From Rhodospirillaceae bacterium MC! (GTDB lineage: Bacteria; Pseudomonadota; Alphaproteobacteria; MC1), in assembly GCA_002632265.1 (NCBI GenBank), contig NQOV01000006.1:41364-105363 (forward strand): DNA of 64,000 nucleotides, in the 5' to 3' direction. Made by a program: the position numbers and the translations under genes. Below are positions 56,403-64,000 of this stretch, piece after piece. Position 1 is the stretch's first letter. Each line of letters opens with the position of its first letter. A model generated the notes under the pieces. It worked only from the letters and a program-made list of their open reading frames with translations. It ran no database searches and was not told the origin of the DNA.

Positions 56403-56756
56403 ATGAACAACGAACACACACAAGATATCCGCTGGCAACAACGCTTTGAAAATTACGAACGTGCATTTTTACGCTTAGAAAATGCAAACAAAGAAAAAAG
56501 GGCTTTCAACGACATGGAAAAAACAGCCATAAAAATCTTTGGTTCACGAGCAAAAGGTAATTATAGAAATAATTCGGATATAGATCTAGTAATATGGGGC
56601 CCCATTTCTCCAAGAGAAGTAGAAAGCCTAAGAATGGATTTAGATGAGTTGCCAACGCCCTATGAATTCGATCTCATCAATTATGAAAATCTCGATCATG
56701 AGAATCTAAAATCTCACATCGACCGCATAGCGAAAGTCTTCACACCCCATGACTAA
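56403..56756 (+). CDS. Minimal nucleotidyltransferase (MNT-type)
   Basis: 117 residues with the polymerase-beta-type motif IFGSRAKGNYRNNSDIDLVIW (GS-x-x-x-x-G plus DxD) and a later acidic residue in YEFDLIN. Such minimal nucleotidyltransferases often form toxin-antitoxin pairs with HEPN proteins, or modify tRNA/proteins. It overlaps the next gene by 8 bases (ATGACTAA), so they are translated together. The first ~35 residues form an extra N-terminal helix. Confidence 0.85.
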   Translation: MNNEHTQDIRWQQRFENYERAFLRLENANKEKRAFNDMEKTAIKIFGSRAKGNYRNNSDIDLVIWGPISPREVESLRMDLDELPTPYEFDLINYENLDHENLKSHIDRIAKVFTPHD

Positions 56757-57000
56757 GCAAATACACAACACAATAGCCCAAGCTTTAGCCTATCAAAAAA
56801 AGCATGATAGCATATGGGATCAGAATATGGCAGATAAGCCAGATTATAAACAAATAAAGGCAAGCCTAATAGAGCAAGCCAAATACTGTACTGCTCAAAT
56901 CAAACATTACGAATCTAAAAACGAACAACAAAACAAAGATCAATACATTAAAGACTACTCACAAATAATAGAAGTATACCGAGAGTTCTACCACTATTAG
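56749..57000 (+). CDS. Small partner protein of the nucleotidyltransferase
   Basis: 83 residues, mostly helical and polar (DYKQIKASLIEQAKYCTAQIKHYES, then KDQYIKDYSQIIEVYREFYHY). It occupies the place of a HEPN partner but is shorter, and no R-x4-6-H catalytic motif of HEPN nucleases is visible. It may be an unrecognised partner, a reduced HEPN domain or a substrate-binding subunit. The 8-base overlap with the upstream gene is the main evidence that it is real. Confidence 0.7.
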   Translation: MTKQIHNTIAQALAYQKKHDSIWDQNMADKPDYKQIKASLIEQAKYCTAQIKHYESKNEQQNKDQYIKDYSQIIEVYREFYHY

Positions 57001-57506
57001 CTAGTAGAATCTAAAGTACCATTTACTTTTCTTCTTTCATAGCTGATTTACTTTCATTTAATAAGACTTTAACATAAAAATCCAGTAAAAAATAAGTTAG
57101 AATCTGCTAGTATAATTAGTGGTAAAAAAATTATAAAGTGATTTTTTGCCTTTTTTTAGCTAATGTTAAGTGATTAAATTAACAGAGAGTAATTAATAAC
57201 TCACTTTCACTCTAATCTAATAAAAACAGTATTTTAGAGAGGAGTATTTATTTTACTCATTAATCAATTATATATTAATTCTAAAAAAAAATTTAAAAAA
57301 AAATCATTTTTTTATTGCATAATAGAATCATCTCGGATATACTTAAGAACATAGGAAGAGAAAAGTAGTGTGGTCTTTTCCTTGATAGAAATATATTGTG
57401 TGTTAAAAGTCATGAGATATGTTTCGAGACAATGAGGTCTCAATCATAACTTATTTTCCTATAACCCCCTCAACTTTTTTTAATAAACCCTACAAAGGAA
57501 TATATA
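57001..57506. other. AT-rich promoter/leader region of the porin gene
   Basis: No gene. It contains A tracts (57270-57305), the promoter candidate at 57315-57343 and a leader of about 155 bases with small stems (GAGAC/GTCTC near 57427). It ends in AAAGGA before the porin ATG. Confidence 0.5.
57315..57343 (+). promoter_or_regulatory. Possible porin promoter
   Basis: TTGCAT, 17-base spacer, TATACT. The -10 is a 5/6 match; the -35 is weak but preceded by A/T tracts that could act as an UP element. Confidence 0.45.
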
Positions 57507-59459
57507 ATGAAAAAATTACTAATTAGTACTACAGCATTAATCGCAGCAGGTGTGATCGCTAATAGTGCAAACGCAGCAGATAACGTTACATTCACATTAG
57601 CTGGTAGCGTAACATCAACAGTAGCTTACGGTTCAAGTAGTGCTATTAAAGATTTCCAAGATAACAAAATGGGCAAGCATAACTCTGATGCTCAAGGTAA
57701 GTACGCATTACATAATGAAGACTATGACCGTGTTGTAGCCTCTGGTGATTATGTAAAACCTGGTTATACTTTAGTCCGTTCCGTTGGTTCTATTTATACT
57801 AATCCTTATGACGACTATCGTGATGCCGGACATAACACTAAACTATTAAATGGTACTCATGCAAGTGATGGTCAACCTTTAAATGATGCTACACGTGGTT
57901 CATACACAGCAGCTAAAAGAGCATTTGATATGAAAAACTCTGCAGAAACAGCAGATAAAGATTCTTATCGCAACTTCGATCTTTGGAATGAAGCTTTCCT
58001 AGAAGGTACAGCTACATACACTAATCCAAATGAAGAAGGTATTCTTAACTCTGTAACTGGTCATGTTTCATTATTTGATAGTGCAGCTATCACAGCAAAA
58101 CAAGATATTACAGCTAACGTAGAAGTTAACACTAAATTTGGTAACGTAATCATGGGTGATCATAACTTCACTGCAGTTATGGGTACACTTGGCGAACAAG
58201 ATGATGACATGGGTTCTGATTACTTCAGTGCTAGACATGTTGGTAACATTTATCAAGCAAATAGTTCTACAACTCATTCAGGATATTGGGATAGCTACTA
58301 TAATGGCGTTAATGAAGAGAAAGCTCATCATCACAATCATGTAATCCTAGGAACTACTCCTGGTGTATGGTGGCATCCAAATACAGGTACAGGTGGTACT
58401 TCTGTTAATGGTTCTCTACAAAATGTTTCTACTGGAACTGTAATTGATGAAACTCTTTCACAAGGTGAAGAACTTTCTTTAAGAACTGATTTATCTGATA
58501 CTGATTTAGCTAATGATGTTGAATCTCGCATTCAATATAACACAGGTGATTTAATCAAAATCGATGAAAACAACAAAGTTGTTGTTGGTCTTTCTGTAGC
58601 TTTCAACAATAATGATAATGCTGAAGAAGCAAGTGATGGTGCATTCACTCATAAACAAGGTTCACTTAACGAACCGTTAGTAACAGAAAATACAGATGGT
58701 AGCACATCTTACGCATGGACTAGCAGTCTTGCTAAAACTATGGTATATGCTGGTGGTGTTTCATACACTGGTGCATTCGGCGACACAAGCGTATTCGCTG
58801 TTGGTACATTCCAACACACAGACGGAGCTAACATGTTCAACGTTTCTGCAAAAGTTGGTTTATTAGCTGATACTTTACACATTAATCTTGGTACAACCAT
58901 GAAAATGTTAAGTGCTAAAAACGGTACAAAGTATAATTCAATAGCTGAAGCTGGACTTCAAGCAGTGGAAACTGGTGATTTCTACGGTGCTATGAAAAAT
59001 ACTAAAGAATTCAACGGTGCGATTATGTCATTCTACGGTTCTGTTGATTATGCTGTAGCTGGTTTCACAATCGGTCTAGACGGTCATTTCGGTCATCAAG
59101 GACATGGTAAAACTGGTGTAAATGCTAATACATTCACAAGCGATCTTGTACATACTACTTGGACTGCTACAAACTATGATCACACTCGTAATTTCGTAGG
59201 AGCTTTAACAGACTCTGCTACTAACGAAATGGGTTTCGCTGCTCGTCTTGAAATGAACCTAGCTGAAAATGTTACTTGGACAGTAGCTAAAGTTAACTTC
59301 GATTACGCTAAAACAACTGGTGTAGTAGATTATGAAACAAGTGTTCAAAATACTGAAGGTTCTGAAGGTTATGGCCCAAAAACAAGTACTGTAGCTAAGA
59401 AATTTGACATTGCTTCTACAGCTTACGGCGTACAATCAGTACTTCACATTGCATTCTAA
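57507..59459 (+). CDS. Outer-membrane porin, large
   Basis: 650-residue outer-membrane beta-barrel protein with a clear signal peptide (cleavage after NSANA) and mature start ADNVTFTLAGSVTSTVAYG, typical of alphaproteobacterial Gram-negative porins. Many amphipathic strands follow, and the chain ends VQSVLHIAF, a terminal aromatic residue used for barrel insertion. It is longer than usual porins (about 350-450), because of polar Asn/Asp/Thr-rich insertions (for example residues 40-160 and 250-350) that would form surface loops. The strong ribosome site, long leader and own terminator suggest high expression. Confidence 0.88.
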   Translation: MKKLLISTTALIAAGVIANSANAADNVTFTLAGSVTSTVAYGSSSAIKDFQDNKMGKHNSDAQGKYALHNEDYDRVVASGDYVKPGYTLVRSVGSIYTNPYDDYRDAGHNTKLLNGTHASDGQPLNDATRGSYTAAKRAFDMKNSAETADKDSYRNFDLWNEAFLEGTATYTNPNEEGILNSVTGHVSLFDSAAITAKQDITANVEVNTKFGNVIMGDHNFTAVMGTLGEQDDDMGSDYFSARHVGNIYQANSSTTHSGYWDSYYNGVNEEKAHHHNHVILGTTPGVWWHPNTGTGGTSVNGSLQNVSTGTVIDETLSQGEELSLRTDLSDTDLANDVESRIQYNTGDLIKIDENNKVVVGLSVAFNNNDNAEEASDGAFTHKQGSLNEPLVTENTDGSTSYAWTSSLAKTMVYAGGVSYTGAFGDTSVFAVGTFQHTDGANMFNVSAKVGLLADTLHINLGTTMKMLSAKNGTKYNSIAEAGLQAVETGDFYGAMKNTKEFNGAIMSFYGSVDYAVAGFTIGLDGHFGHQGHGKTGVNANTFTSDLVHTTWTATNYDHTRNFVGALTDSATNEMGFAARLEMNLAENVTWTVAKVNFDYAKTTGVVDYETSVQNTEGSEGYGPKTSTVAKKFDIASTAYGVQSVLHIAF

Positions 59460-59511
59460 TATTTGATTAACTTCAAACATTAAAATACAAATTTTAAGTA
59501 CACAAAGAATT

Positions 59512-59546
59512 GAGCTTTGTACCTTAACCCTACAAAGCTCTTTTCT
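59512..59546 (+). terminator. Terminator of the porin gene
   Basis: 10-bp perfect stem (GAGCTTTGTA with TACAAAGCTC), 9-base loop, followed by TTTTCTT. Confidence 0.85.
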
Positions 59547-59715
59547 TACACACACTACAAAAAAAGAACTGGTATATTTATTATATTAGTTCTTTTTTTT
59601 TATATCTCTCTTTTATAACTATAGTCTTTCATAAAACTATAGTTATTTTTTTTCTACCTTAACATCCCTCACACACCACCCCACAGCCACCAAACCACCA
59701 CTCCATATACTACAA

Positions 59716-59746
59716 CCCCACCCAAACCCTTACCACCCCCACACCC
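59716..59746 (-). other. Potential G-quadruplex on the minus strand
   Basis: The plus strand has C runs at 59716-59719, 59721-59723, 59727-59729, 59736-59740 and 59744-59746 with spacers of 1 to 6 bases, so the minus strand fits the G3+N1-7 rule with five runs. It is downstream of alaS on that strand, beyond the terminator. Confidence 0.55.
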
Positions 59747-59781
59747 TTAAAAATCGCCATACACCACAAACCCACACAAAA

Positions 59782-59813
59782 AAATCCCAGTATAAATAAA
59801 TATACTGGGATTT
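59782..59813 (-). terminator. Terminator of alaS
   Basis: 13-bp perfect stem (AAATCCCAGTATA with TATACTGGGATTT), 6-base loop; a run of T follows on the minus strand, 27 bases after the alaS stop. Confidence 0.88.
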
Positions 59814-59839
59814 AACATATAACAATATGAAACATACTG

Positions 59840-62491
59840 TTATAAAACTTGTTTTATAGCCTCTATAGCCTGTTGAGCTTGCTCTGTGCTACCTGTACCG
59901 CCTGCACGGGCAAAGTTAGGCTTGCCCCCACCTTTTCCGCCGACTTTAATTGCCCCTGCGTTTACTAACGGATTAGCGTTATATTTATCCATAAGCGAAT
60001 CCGCCACTATTACCGCCAAAGCAACCTTACCTTGATCAACTCCCGCAACTGCAATAATAGAATCCCCAAACTTCGCCTTTAACTCTTCGGCAATTGTTCC
60101 TATATCTTTCCCAGACACACCCTCAAGCACCTTACCAACAAACGGCACACCATTTATATTTTCTTGCTTGATTTCGCCACCCATGGCTAATTTTTGCTTG
60201 GTATTTTTAAGATCTCGCTCCAGTTCTCTATTTTGAGTTCTCATACTCTCAATACGCTCAAGCACAATCTCATCCTTTACCTTAAAAATAGATTCAACCT
60301 GCGAAAGTACATTAATCTTAGCTAAAACATAATCCAAAGCCGATTTACCACAAACCGCCTCAATTCTACGAACTCCTGACGCAATCGCCATTTCTTCAAC
60401 TATCTTAAACAACCCAATATCCCCCGTGCGTGAAACATGCGTCCCCCCACACAACTCAACCGAAAAAGCTTTGTTGCCAGCCTGACCGCTAGCACTTCCC
60501 ATAGAAACAACTCGCACTTCATCCCCATACTTTTCCCCAAATAAAGCCATAGCCCCTTGCTCTATAGCCTCATCTGGCGTCATTAACAAAGTAGTAACTG
60601 GAGTATTCTTTCTTATTTGCTCATTTACAAGTTGCTCAATAATTACAATATCCTCACTGCTCAAACCCTTTTGATGTGAAATATCAAACCTTAAACGTTC
60701 AGATGTTACCATAGACCCCTTTTGCGTTACATGCTTACCTAAATGTTCTTGTAAAGCCTTATGTAACAAATGTGTAGCCGAATGATGTGCCTTAGAATTA
60801 GCTCGCACATGCGAATCTATCCTAGCACTAACATTTTCCCCCTTGATCATACCACCTTTAACCAATTTACCCCTATGAGCAAATAACTTACCGACAAACT
60901 TTTTAGTGTCTAACACTTCAAATATGCCACCGCTTTCCAATTCAATAAATCCACTATCCCCAGCCTGTCCGCCACTTTCTCCATAAAATGGGGTTTGGTT
61001 TAAAACAATATATCCATGATCATTAGTAGCTAACTCACTAACCTCTTCTAACTTATCATCTTGAATTTTAACAATAGCTGTAATTTGTGCCTCGGCTACT
61101 TCATCGGAATATCCTAAAAATTCAGTAGGTTCGATTTTATCCGCAATACTAAACCACATAGTATCCACCCCCGAATCGCCACTCCCTGCCCAATTGGCTC
61201 TTGCTCTCTTTTTCTGCTCCGCCATAGCATTATTAAAGCCAGACTCATCAACGCTTATGTTTTTCCCCTTTAAGGCATCTTGCGTAAGATCCAAAGGAAA
61301 TCCATAAGTATCATACAACTTAAACGCAACTTCCCCCGATAACTGACTCTTACCACCTAAATTAAGAATCTCATCATCTAACAACTTCAAACCACGCCCC
61401 AACGTCTTCGCAAAACGATTCTCTTCTAAACGTACACTTTCCTTAATTAAATCACTCGCCCTCGCCAACGCAGGATACGCTAAACTATGATCTGATATGA
61501 AATTATCCATAAGCTTATACATTACTGGCTCATTTAATCCCATTAAATTAGCATGACGCATAGCACGTCGCATAATACGACGCAATACATATCCACGACC
61601 CTCATTGGACGGCAATACCGAATCACTAATTAAAAATCCCGTAGAACGTACATGATCCGCTATAATTCGCAAACTCGTATTATGCTCCCCGTCAGGATCA
61701 ACCCCAACTATCGACGCTAAATTCTCCATAATATTACGTAAAAGATCAATGTCATAATTATCATTAGATCCGTTAAGAAGTGCCGTGATTCTCTCCAATC
61801 CCATACCCGTATCTACACCAGTTTTAGCAAGATTAACTTGATCCCCATTCACTAACTTTTCATACTGCATGAAAACAACATTCCAAATCTCAATAAATCT
61901 ATCCCCGTCCTCTTCAGCCGTACCAGGTTGTCCACCCCAATGCTCATCTCCATGATCAAAAAAAATCTCCGTACAAGGCCCACAAGGCCCCGTATCTCCC
62001 ATTGACCAAAAATTATCATTAGTGTTAATGCGGATGATCTTACTATCGTCAAAACCCGATACCTTTTTCCATATATCCGCCGACTCTTCATCACTTGCGT
62101 GAACCGTTACCAATAAACGACTCGGATCAATGCTAAACTCTTTCGTAACCATCTCCCAAGCAAATGCTATCGCCTCATCCTTAAAATAATCCCCAAAACT
62201 AAAATTCCCTAGCATTTCAAAAAATGTTTGATGTCTTTTCGTAAAACCAACATTCTCAAGATCATTATGCTTACCTCCAGCTCGTACGCACTTTTGCGAC
62301 GTCGTAGCTCTAGTATAATCTCGCTTTTCTGCTCCGATAAACGTATTTTTAAACTGCACCATACCCGCATTCGTAAACATCAATGTAGGATCATTTAACG
62401 GAACTAAAGACGAAGAATCTACAATGCGATGACCCTTTTTTCCAAAAAAATTTAAATAAGTATCTCGTACGTAATTGGCTGAAACTGGCAT
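59840..62491 (-). CDS. alaS: Alanyl-tRNA synthetase
   Basis: 883 residues, the full family length. Charges tRNA-Ala. The class II core starts YLNFFGKKGHRIVDSSSLVP; the editing domain has the zinc-site motifs HHSATHLLH and CGGTH; the C-terminal oligomerisation domain ends GGGKPNFARAGG. The gene stands alone between two terminators or tRNA. Confidence 0.98.
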   Translation of the reverse strand: MPVSANYVRDTYLNFFGKKGHRIVDSSSLVPLNDPTLMFTNAGMVQFKNTFIGAEKRDYTRATTSQKCVRAGGKHNDLENVGFTKRHQTFFEMLGNFSFGDYFKDEAIAFAWEMVTKEFSIDPSRLLVTVHASDEESADIWKKVSGFDDSKIIRINTNDNFWSMGDTGPCGPCTEIFFDHGDEHWGGQPGTAEEDGDRFIEIWNVVFMQYEKLVNGDQVNLAKTGVDTGMGLERITALLNGSNDNYDIDLLRNIMENLASIVGVDPDGEHNTSLRIIADHVRSTGFLISDSVLPSNEGRGYVLRRIMRRAMRHANLMGLNEPVMYKLMDNFISDHSLAYPALARASDLIKESVRLEENRFAKTLGRGLKLLDDEILNLGGKSQLSGEVAFKLYDTYGFPLDLTQDALKGKNISVDESGFNNAMAEQKKRARANWAGSGDSGVDTMWFSIADKIEPTEFLGYSDEVAEAQITAIVKIQDDKLEEVSELATNDHGYIVLNQTPFYGESGGQAGDSGFIELESGGIFEVLDTKKFVGKLFAHRGKLVKGGMIKGENVSARIDSHVRANSKAHHSATHLLHKALQEHLGKHVTQKGSMVTSERLRFDISHQKGLSSEDIVIIEQLVNEQIRKNTPVTTLLMTPDEAIEQGAMALFGEKYGDEVRVVSMGSASGQAGNKAFSVELCGGTHVSRTGDIGLFKIVEEMAIASGVRRIEAVCGKSALDYVLAKINVLSQVESIFKVKDEIVLERIESMRTQNRELERDLKNTKQKLAMGGEIKQENINGVPFVGKVLEGVSGKDIGTIAEELKAKFGDSIIAVAGVDQGKVALAVIVADSLMDKYNANPLVNAGAIKVGGKGGGKPNFARAGGTGSTEQAQQAIEAIKQVL

Positions 62492-62604
62492 GCTACTTTC
62501 CTTGTAAAATGTTCATAATAATTAAATACTATACTATATCTTATGCCAATTTGCAAGATAAATAAAAAAGTATAGCCTCTAAAGTTGAAACTATACTTTT
62601 CTTA

Positions 62605-62681
62605 TGGTCGGGAAGACAGGATTCGAACCTGCGACCCTCTGTTCCCAAAACAGATGCGCTACCAGACTGCGCCACTTCCCG
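62605..62681 (-). tRNA. tRNA-Pro (anticodon UGG)
   Basis: 77 bases with encoded CCA. Acceptor stem CGGGAAG/CTTCCCG, D-arm GGCGCAGTCTGGTAGCGC, anticodon stem TCTGT/ACAGA around TTTGGGA (anticodon TGG), T-arm GTTCGAATC. Confidence 0.97.
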
Positions 62682-62893
62682 AATTATCTTTCGCAATGCT
62701 ATAATGCTAAATGCTAGTGGATGTAAACAATATAATATAATTATCATACTTACGCAAGGAAAAAATAAATTTCTTATATAAAATGTTGATTTTATATGAG
62801 AATTATATTATCTATACTAAATCTTGCTATCTATAAGATTCGTTTGTATTTATTGTATTTATTCTAATAAACACTAATAATTTAAATAATCTC

Positions 62894-62922
62894 TTGACTA
62901 TTATCTTTTTTTTTGCTATAAT
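62894..62922 (+). promoter_or_regulatory. Strong sigma-70 promoter of greA
   Basis: TTGACT (62894-62899), exactly 17 bases, TATAAT (62917-62922). The predicted leader is about 115 bases and includes a small stem ATCATA/TATGAT just after the start region. Confidence 0.85.
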
Positions 62923-63043
62923 ATCTCCTGTACTATCATATTAACGTATGATACTAAAAGAAAAATGTGGTTTTACATAATAGTAGATTATAATGTAAAA
63001 CTTCTTTATTTTTATAGATAAAAAAATTAAAAAGAGGTGTAAT

Positions 63044-63514
63044 ATGGAACGCATTCCAATGACAGCTGATGGTTTCACAATCTTAGAAGATGAATTAAAA
63101 GAATTAAAAAATGTCGAACGTCCTAACATTATTGTAGCGATCGCCGAAGCACGTGAACATGGGGATTTATCAGAAAATGCAGAGTATCACGCAGCACGTG
63201 AACGCCAAAGCTATATCGAAGGCAGAATCACCGATCTCGAAGCAAGAATCGGTCGTGCCGACGTCATCGACTCATCAAACTTCACAGACGATCAAGTCCG
63301 CTTTGGGGCAAAAGTAACCCTAATTGACGAAGATAGCGAAAAAGAAAAAAAATACCATATCGTCGGCGTCCACGAAGCCGACCTCCGCAACGGCAAAATC
63401 TCTATCGACTCCCCAGTAGCCAAAGCAATCATGGGCAAAGAAAAAGGCTCAACCATCGAAGTCGACACCCCCGGCGGTGTAAAATACTACGAAATCGACA
63501 GCATCGAATACTAA
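63044..63514 (+). CDS. greA: Transcription elongation factor GreA
   Basis: 156 residues (normally about 158). Rescues backtracked RNA polymerase by stimulating transcript cleavage. The N-terminal coiled coil has the catalytic acidic tip in EHGDLSENAEYHAA, and the C-terminal FKBP-like domain ends GGVKYYEIDSIEY. Good AAAGAGGTG ribosome site. It has its own promoter and terminator. Confidence 0.97.
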   Translation: MERIPMTADGFTILEDELKELKNVERPNIIVAIAEAREHGDLSENAEYHAARERQSYIEGRITDLEARIGRADVIDSSNFTDDQVRFGAKVTLIDEDSEKEKKYHIVGVHEADLRNGKISIDSPVAKAIMGKEKGSTIEVDTPGGVKYYEIDSIEY

Positions 63515-63523
63515 AAAACACAA

Positions 63524-63556
63524 AAAAGCCAGCATATAAAATATATACTGGCTTTT
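63524..63556 (+). terminator. Terminator of greA
   Basis: AAAAGCCAG and CTGGCTTTT enclose AT pairs; the stem begins 9 bases after the greA stop and ends in TTTTCTT. Confidence 0.85.
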
Positions 63557-63600
63557 CTTATAGCTAGCCCGCTAGGGTATTCTACAAGTAAAAATCCCAT

Positions 63601-63730
63601 TAGAGTATTTTATTTGTGCTCAAAAGTGCCCAGTAGGCAGTTTTAGGCGATACGTACATGTATACACAAATACCTAAGTATCGGCTAAAACTGCATAATG
63701 GGTGCTTTTGAGTGCAAAAAAAATACCCTA
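63601..63730. repeat. Long imperfect extragenic hairpin next to 5S rRNA
   Basis: Two 53-base arms (63601-63653, 63678-63730) match at 44 of 53 positions; four of the nine mismatches are G-U compatible on the plus strand. It shares arm patterns (AAAAGTGC at the left, GTGCTTTT at the right) with the hairpin at 20487-20600. An outer CTAGGGTAT at about 63570 also mirrors ATACCCTAG at 63723-63731. It follows the 5S gene on the minus strand and could act as an rRNA terminator. Confidence 0.75.
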
Positions 63731-63743
63731 GAGTGGTTTGGAA

Positions 63744-63861
63744 AGCTTGGCAATGATTTACTCTCCCGCGCCTTAAGACGAAGTACCATCAACACAAAGA
63801 GGTTTCACGTTTCAGTTCGAGATGGGATGAAGTGTTTCACTCTTGTTATTATCACCAAGCT
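63744..63861 (-). rRNA. rrf: 5S ribosomal RNA
   Basis: About 118 bases. On the minus strand it runs from AGCTTGGTGATAAT to ATTGCCAAGCT, which pair as the terminal stem; the conserved loops CCCATCTCGAACTGAAACGT and GATGGTACT and GGGAGAGTA are present. The flanks CCCTAGGGTGGTTT and AAACCACTCTAGGG pair outside the gene, as in an rRNA processing stem. The 23S gene would lie beyond the right edge; 63862-64000 would be the 23S-5S spacer. Confidence 0.93.
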
Positions 63862-64000
63862 ATCTAAACCACCCTAGGGTGTTTTGAGATAGAGAGAAAA
63901 AATAGTTTTTTAAGTATGTATCATTATATAAAGTAAGTTTATAAGGGGTTATTAAGAGTAACCTTGAGTTCAAGAGATAAGCATATGATTTTAAGAAATT

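Larger units (their letters stand above)
59460..59839. other. Convergent gap with two terminators and a C-rich tract
   Basis: No gene. Besides terminators for the porin and for alaS, the stretch 59665-59780 is almost free of G on the plus strand and has five C runs that would make a G-quadruplex-capable sequence on the minus strand. Confidence 0.6.

Overview
The window is AT-rich bacterial chromosome from a Gram-negative, most likely a host-associated or microaerobic member of the Alphaproteobacteria. The evidence is an outer-membrane porin and several lipoproteins, the N-terminally extended RuvX typical of that class, an RquA-type rhodoquinone methyltransferase, and a NarGHJI/CysJI energy and sulfur gene set. 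Species cannot be named from the sequence.

Layout. 1-1350 (+) is the 3' part of a GtrII-like membrane protein. 1651-7791 (-) is a surface-glycan operon: an aldo/keto reductase, UDP-galactopyranose mutase (glf) and two tandem DUF4422-GT8 glycosyltransferases. A lone Cache-domain lipoprotein (8160-8981) converges on the assimilatory sulfite reduction operon cysJ-cysI-cysG (8934-13412, -). Next is the nitrate respiration block narK-narG-narH-narJ-narI (13601-22243, -). It has a well-formed FNR-type promoter (22465-22506), and an FNR-family regulator with a C-terminal cysteine cluster lies upstream (23770-24537). Between them is 1.5 kb of repeat-rich non-coding DNA. Then come nfu (Fe-S scaffold), trkH, a WecA/MraY-type lipid-linked sugar transferase, and RNase R with a very long Arg/Gly repeat tail. 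These are followed by a lipoprotein, queE-queD, a TPR/GT41-like protein and two exported ankyrin-repeat proteins. A HaeIII/NgoPII-type (GGCC) restriction-modification pair follows, whose endonuclease appears to have lost catalytic residues. Then yaaA, rquA, nnr, tRNA-Leu, a small membrane protein, grxB, queA and dsbD/scsB. A second repeat patch (50.6-51.1 kb) precedes ruvX and two exported unknowns, then def-fmt-mutL, a small nucleotidyltransferase pair, a large porin, alaS, tRNA-Pro, greA and finally a 5S rRNA (-), which probably closes an rRNA operon lying beyond the right edge.

How the genes fit together. NarK/NarGHJI (nitrate respiration), the FNR-like regulator, RquA (rhodoquinone, used for fumarate reduction) and siroheme/sulfite reduction indicate a bacterium adapted to low oxygen. 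queD, queE and queA are parts of queuosine synthesis. The GTs, glf and the WecA-like enzyme point to a variable surface polysaccharide.

Most interesting observations: the RG-repeat RNase R; RquA with a long lysine-rich extension; a GGCC R-M pair with a probably dead nuclease; a CysJ lacking its connecting domain; the FNR regulator with C-terminal cysteines and matching promoter; and two families of interspersed extragenic repeats.
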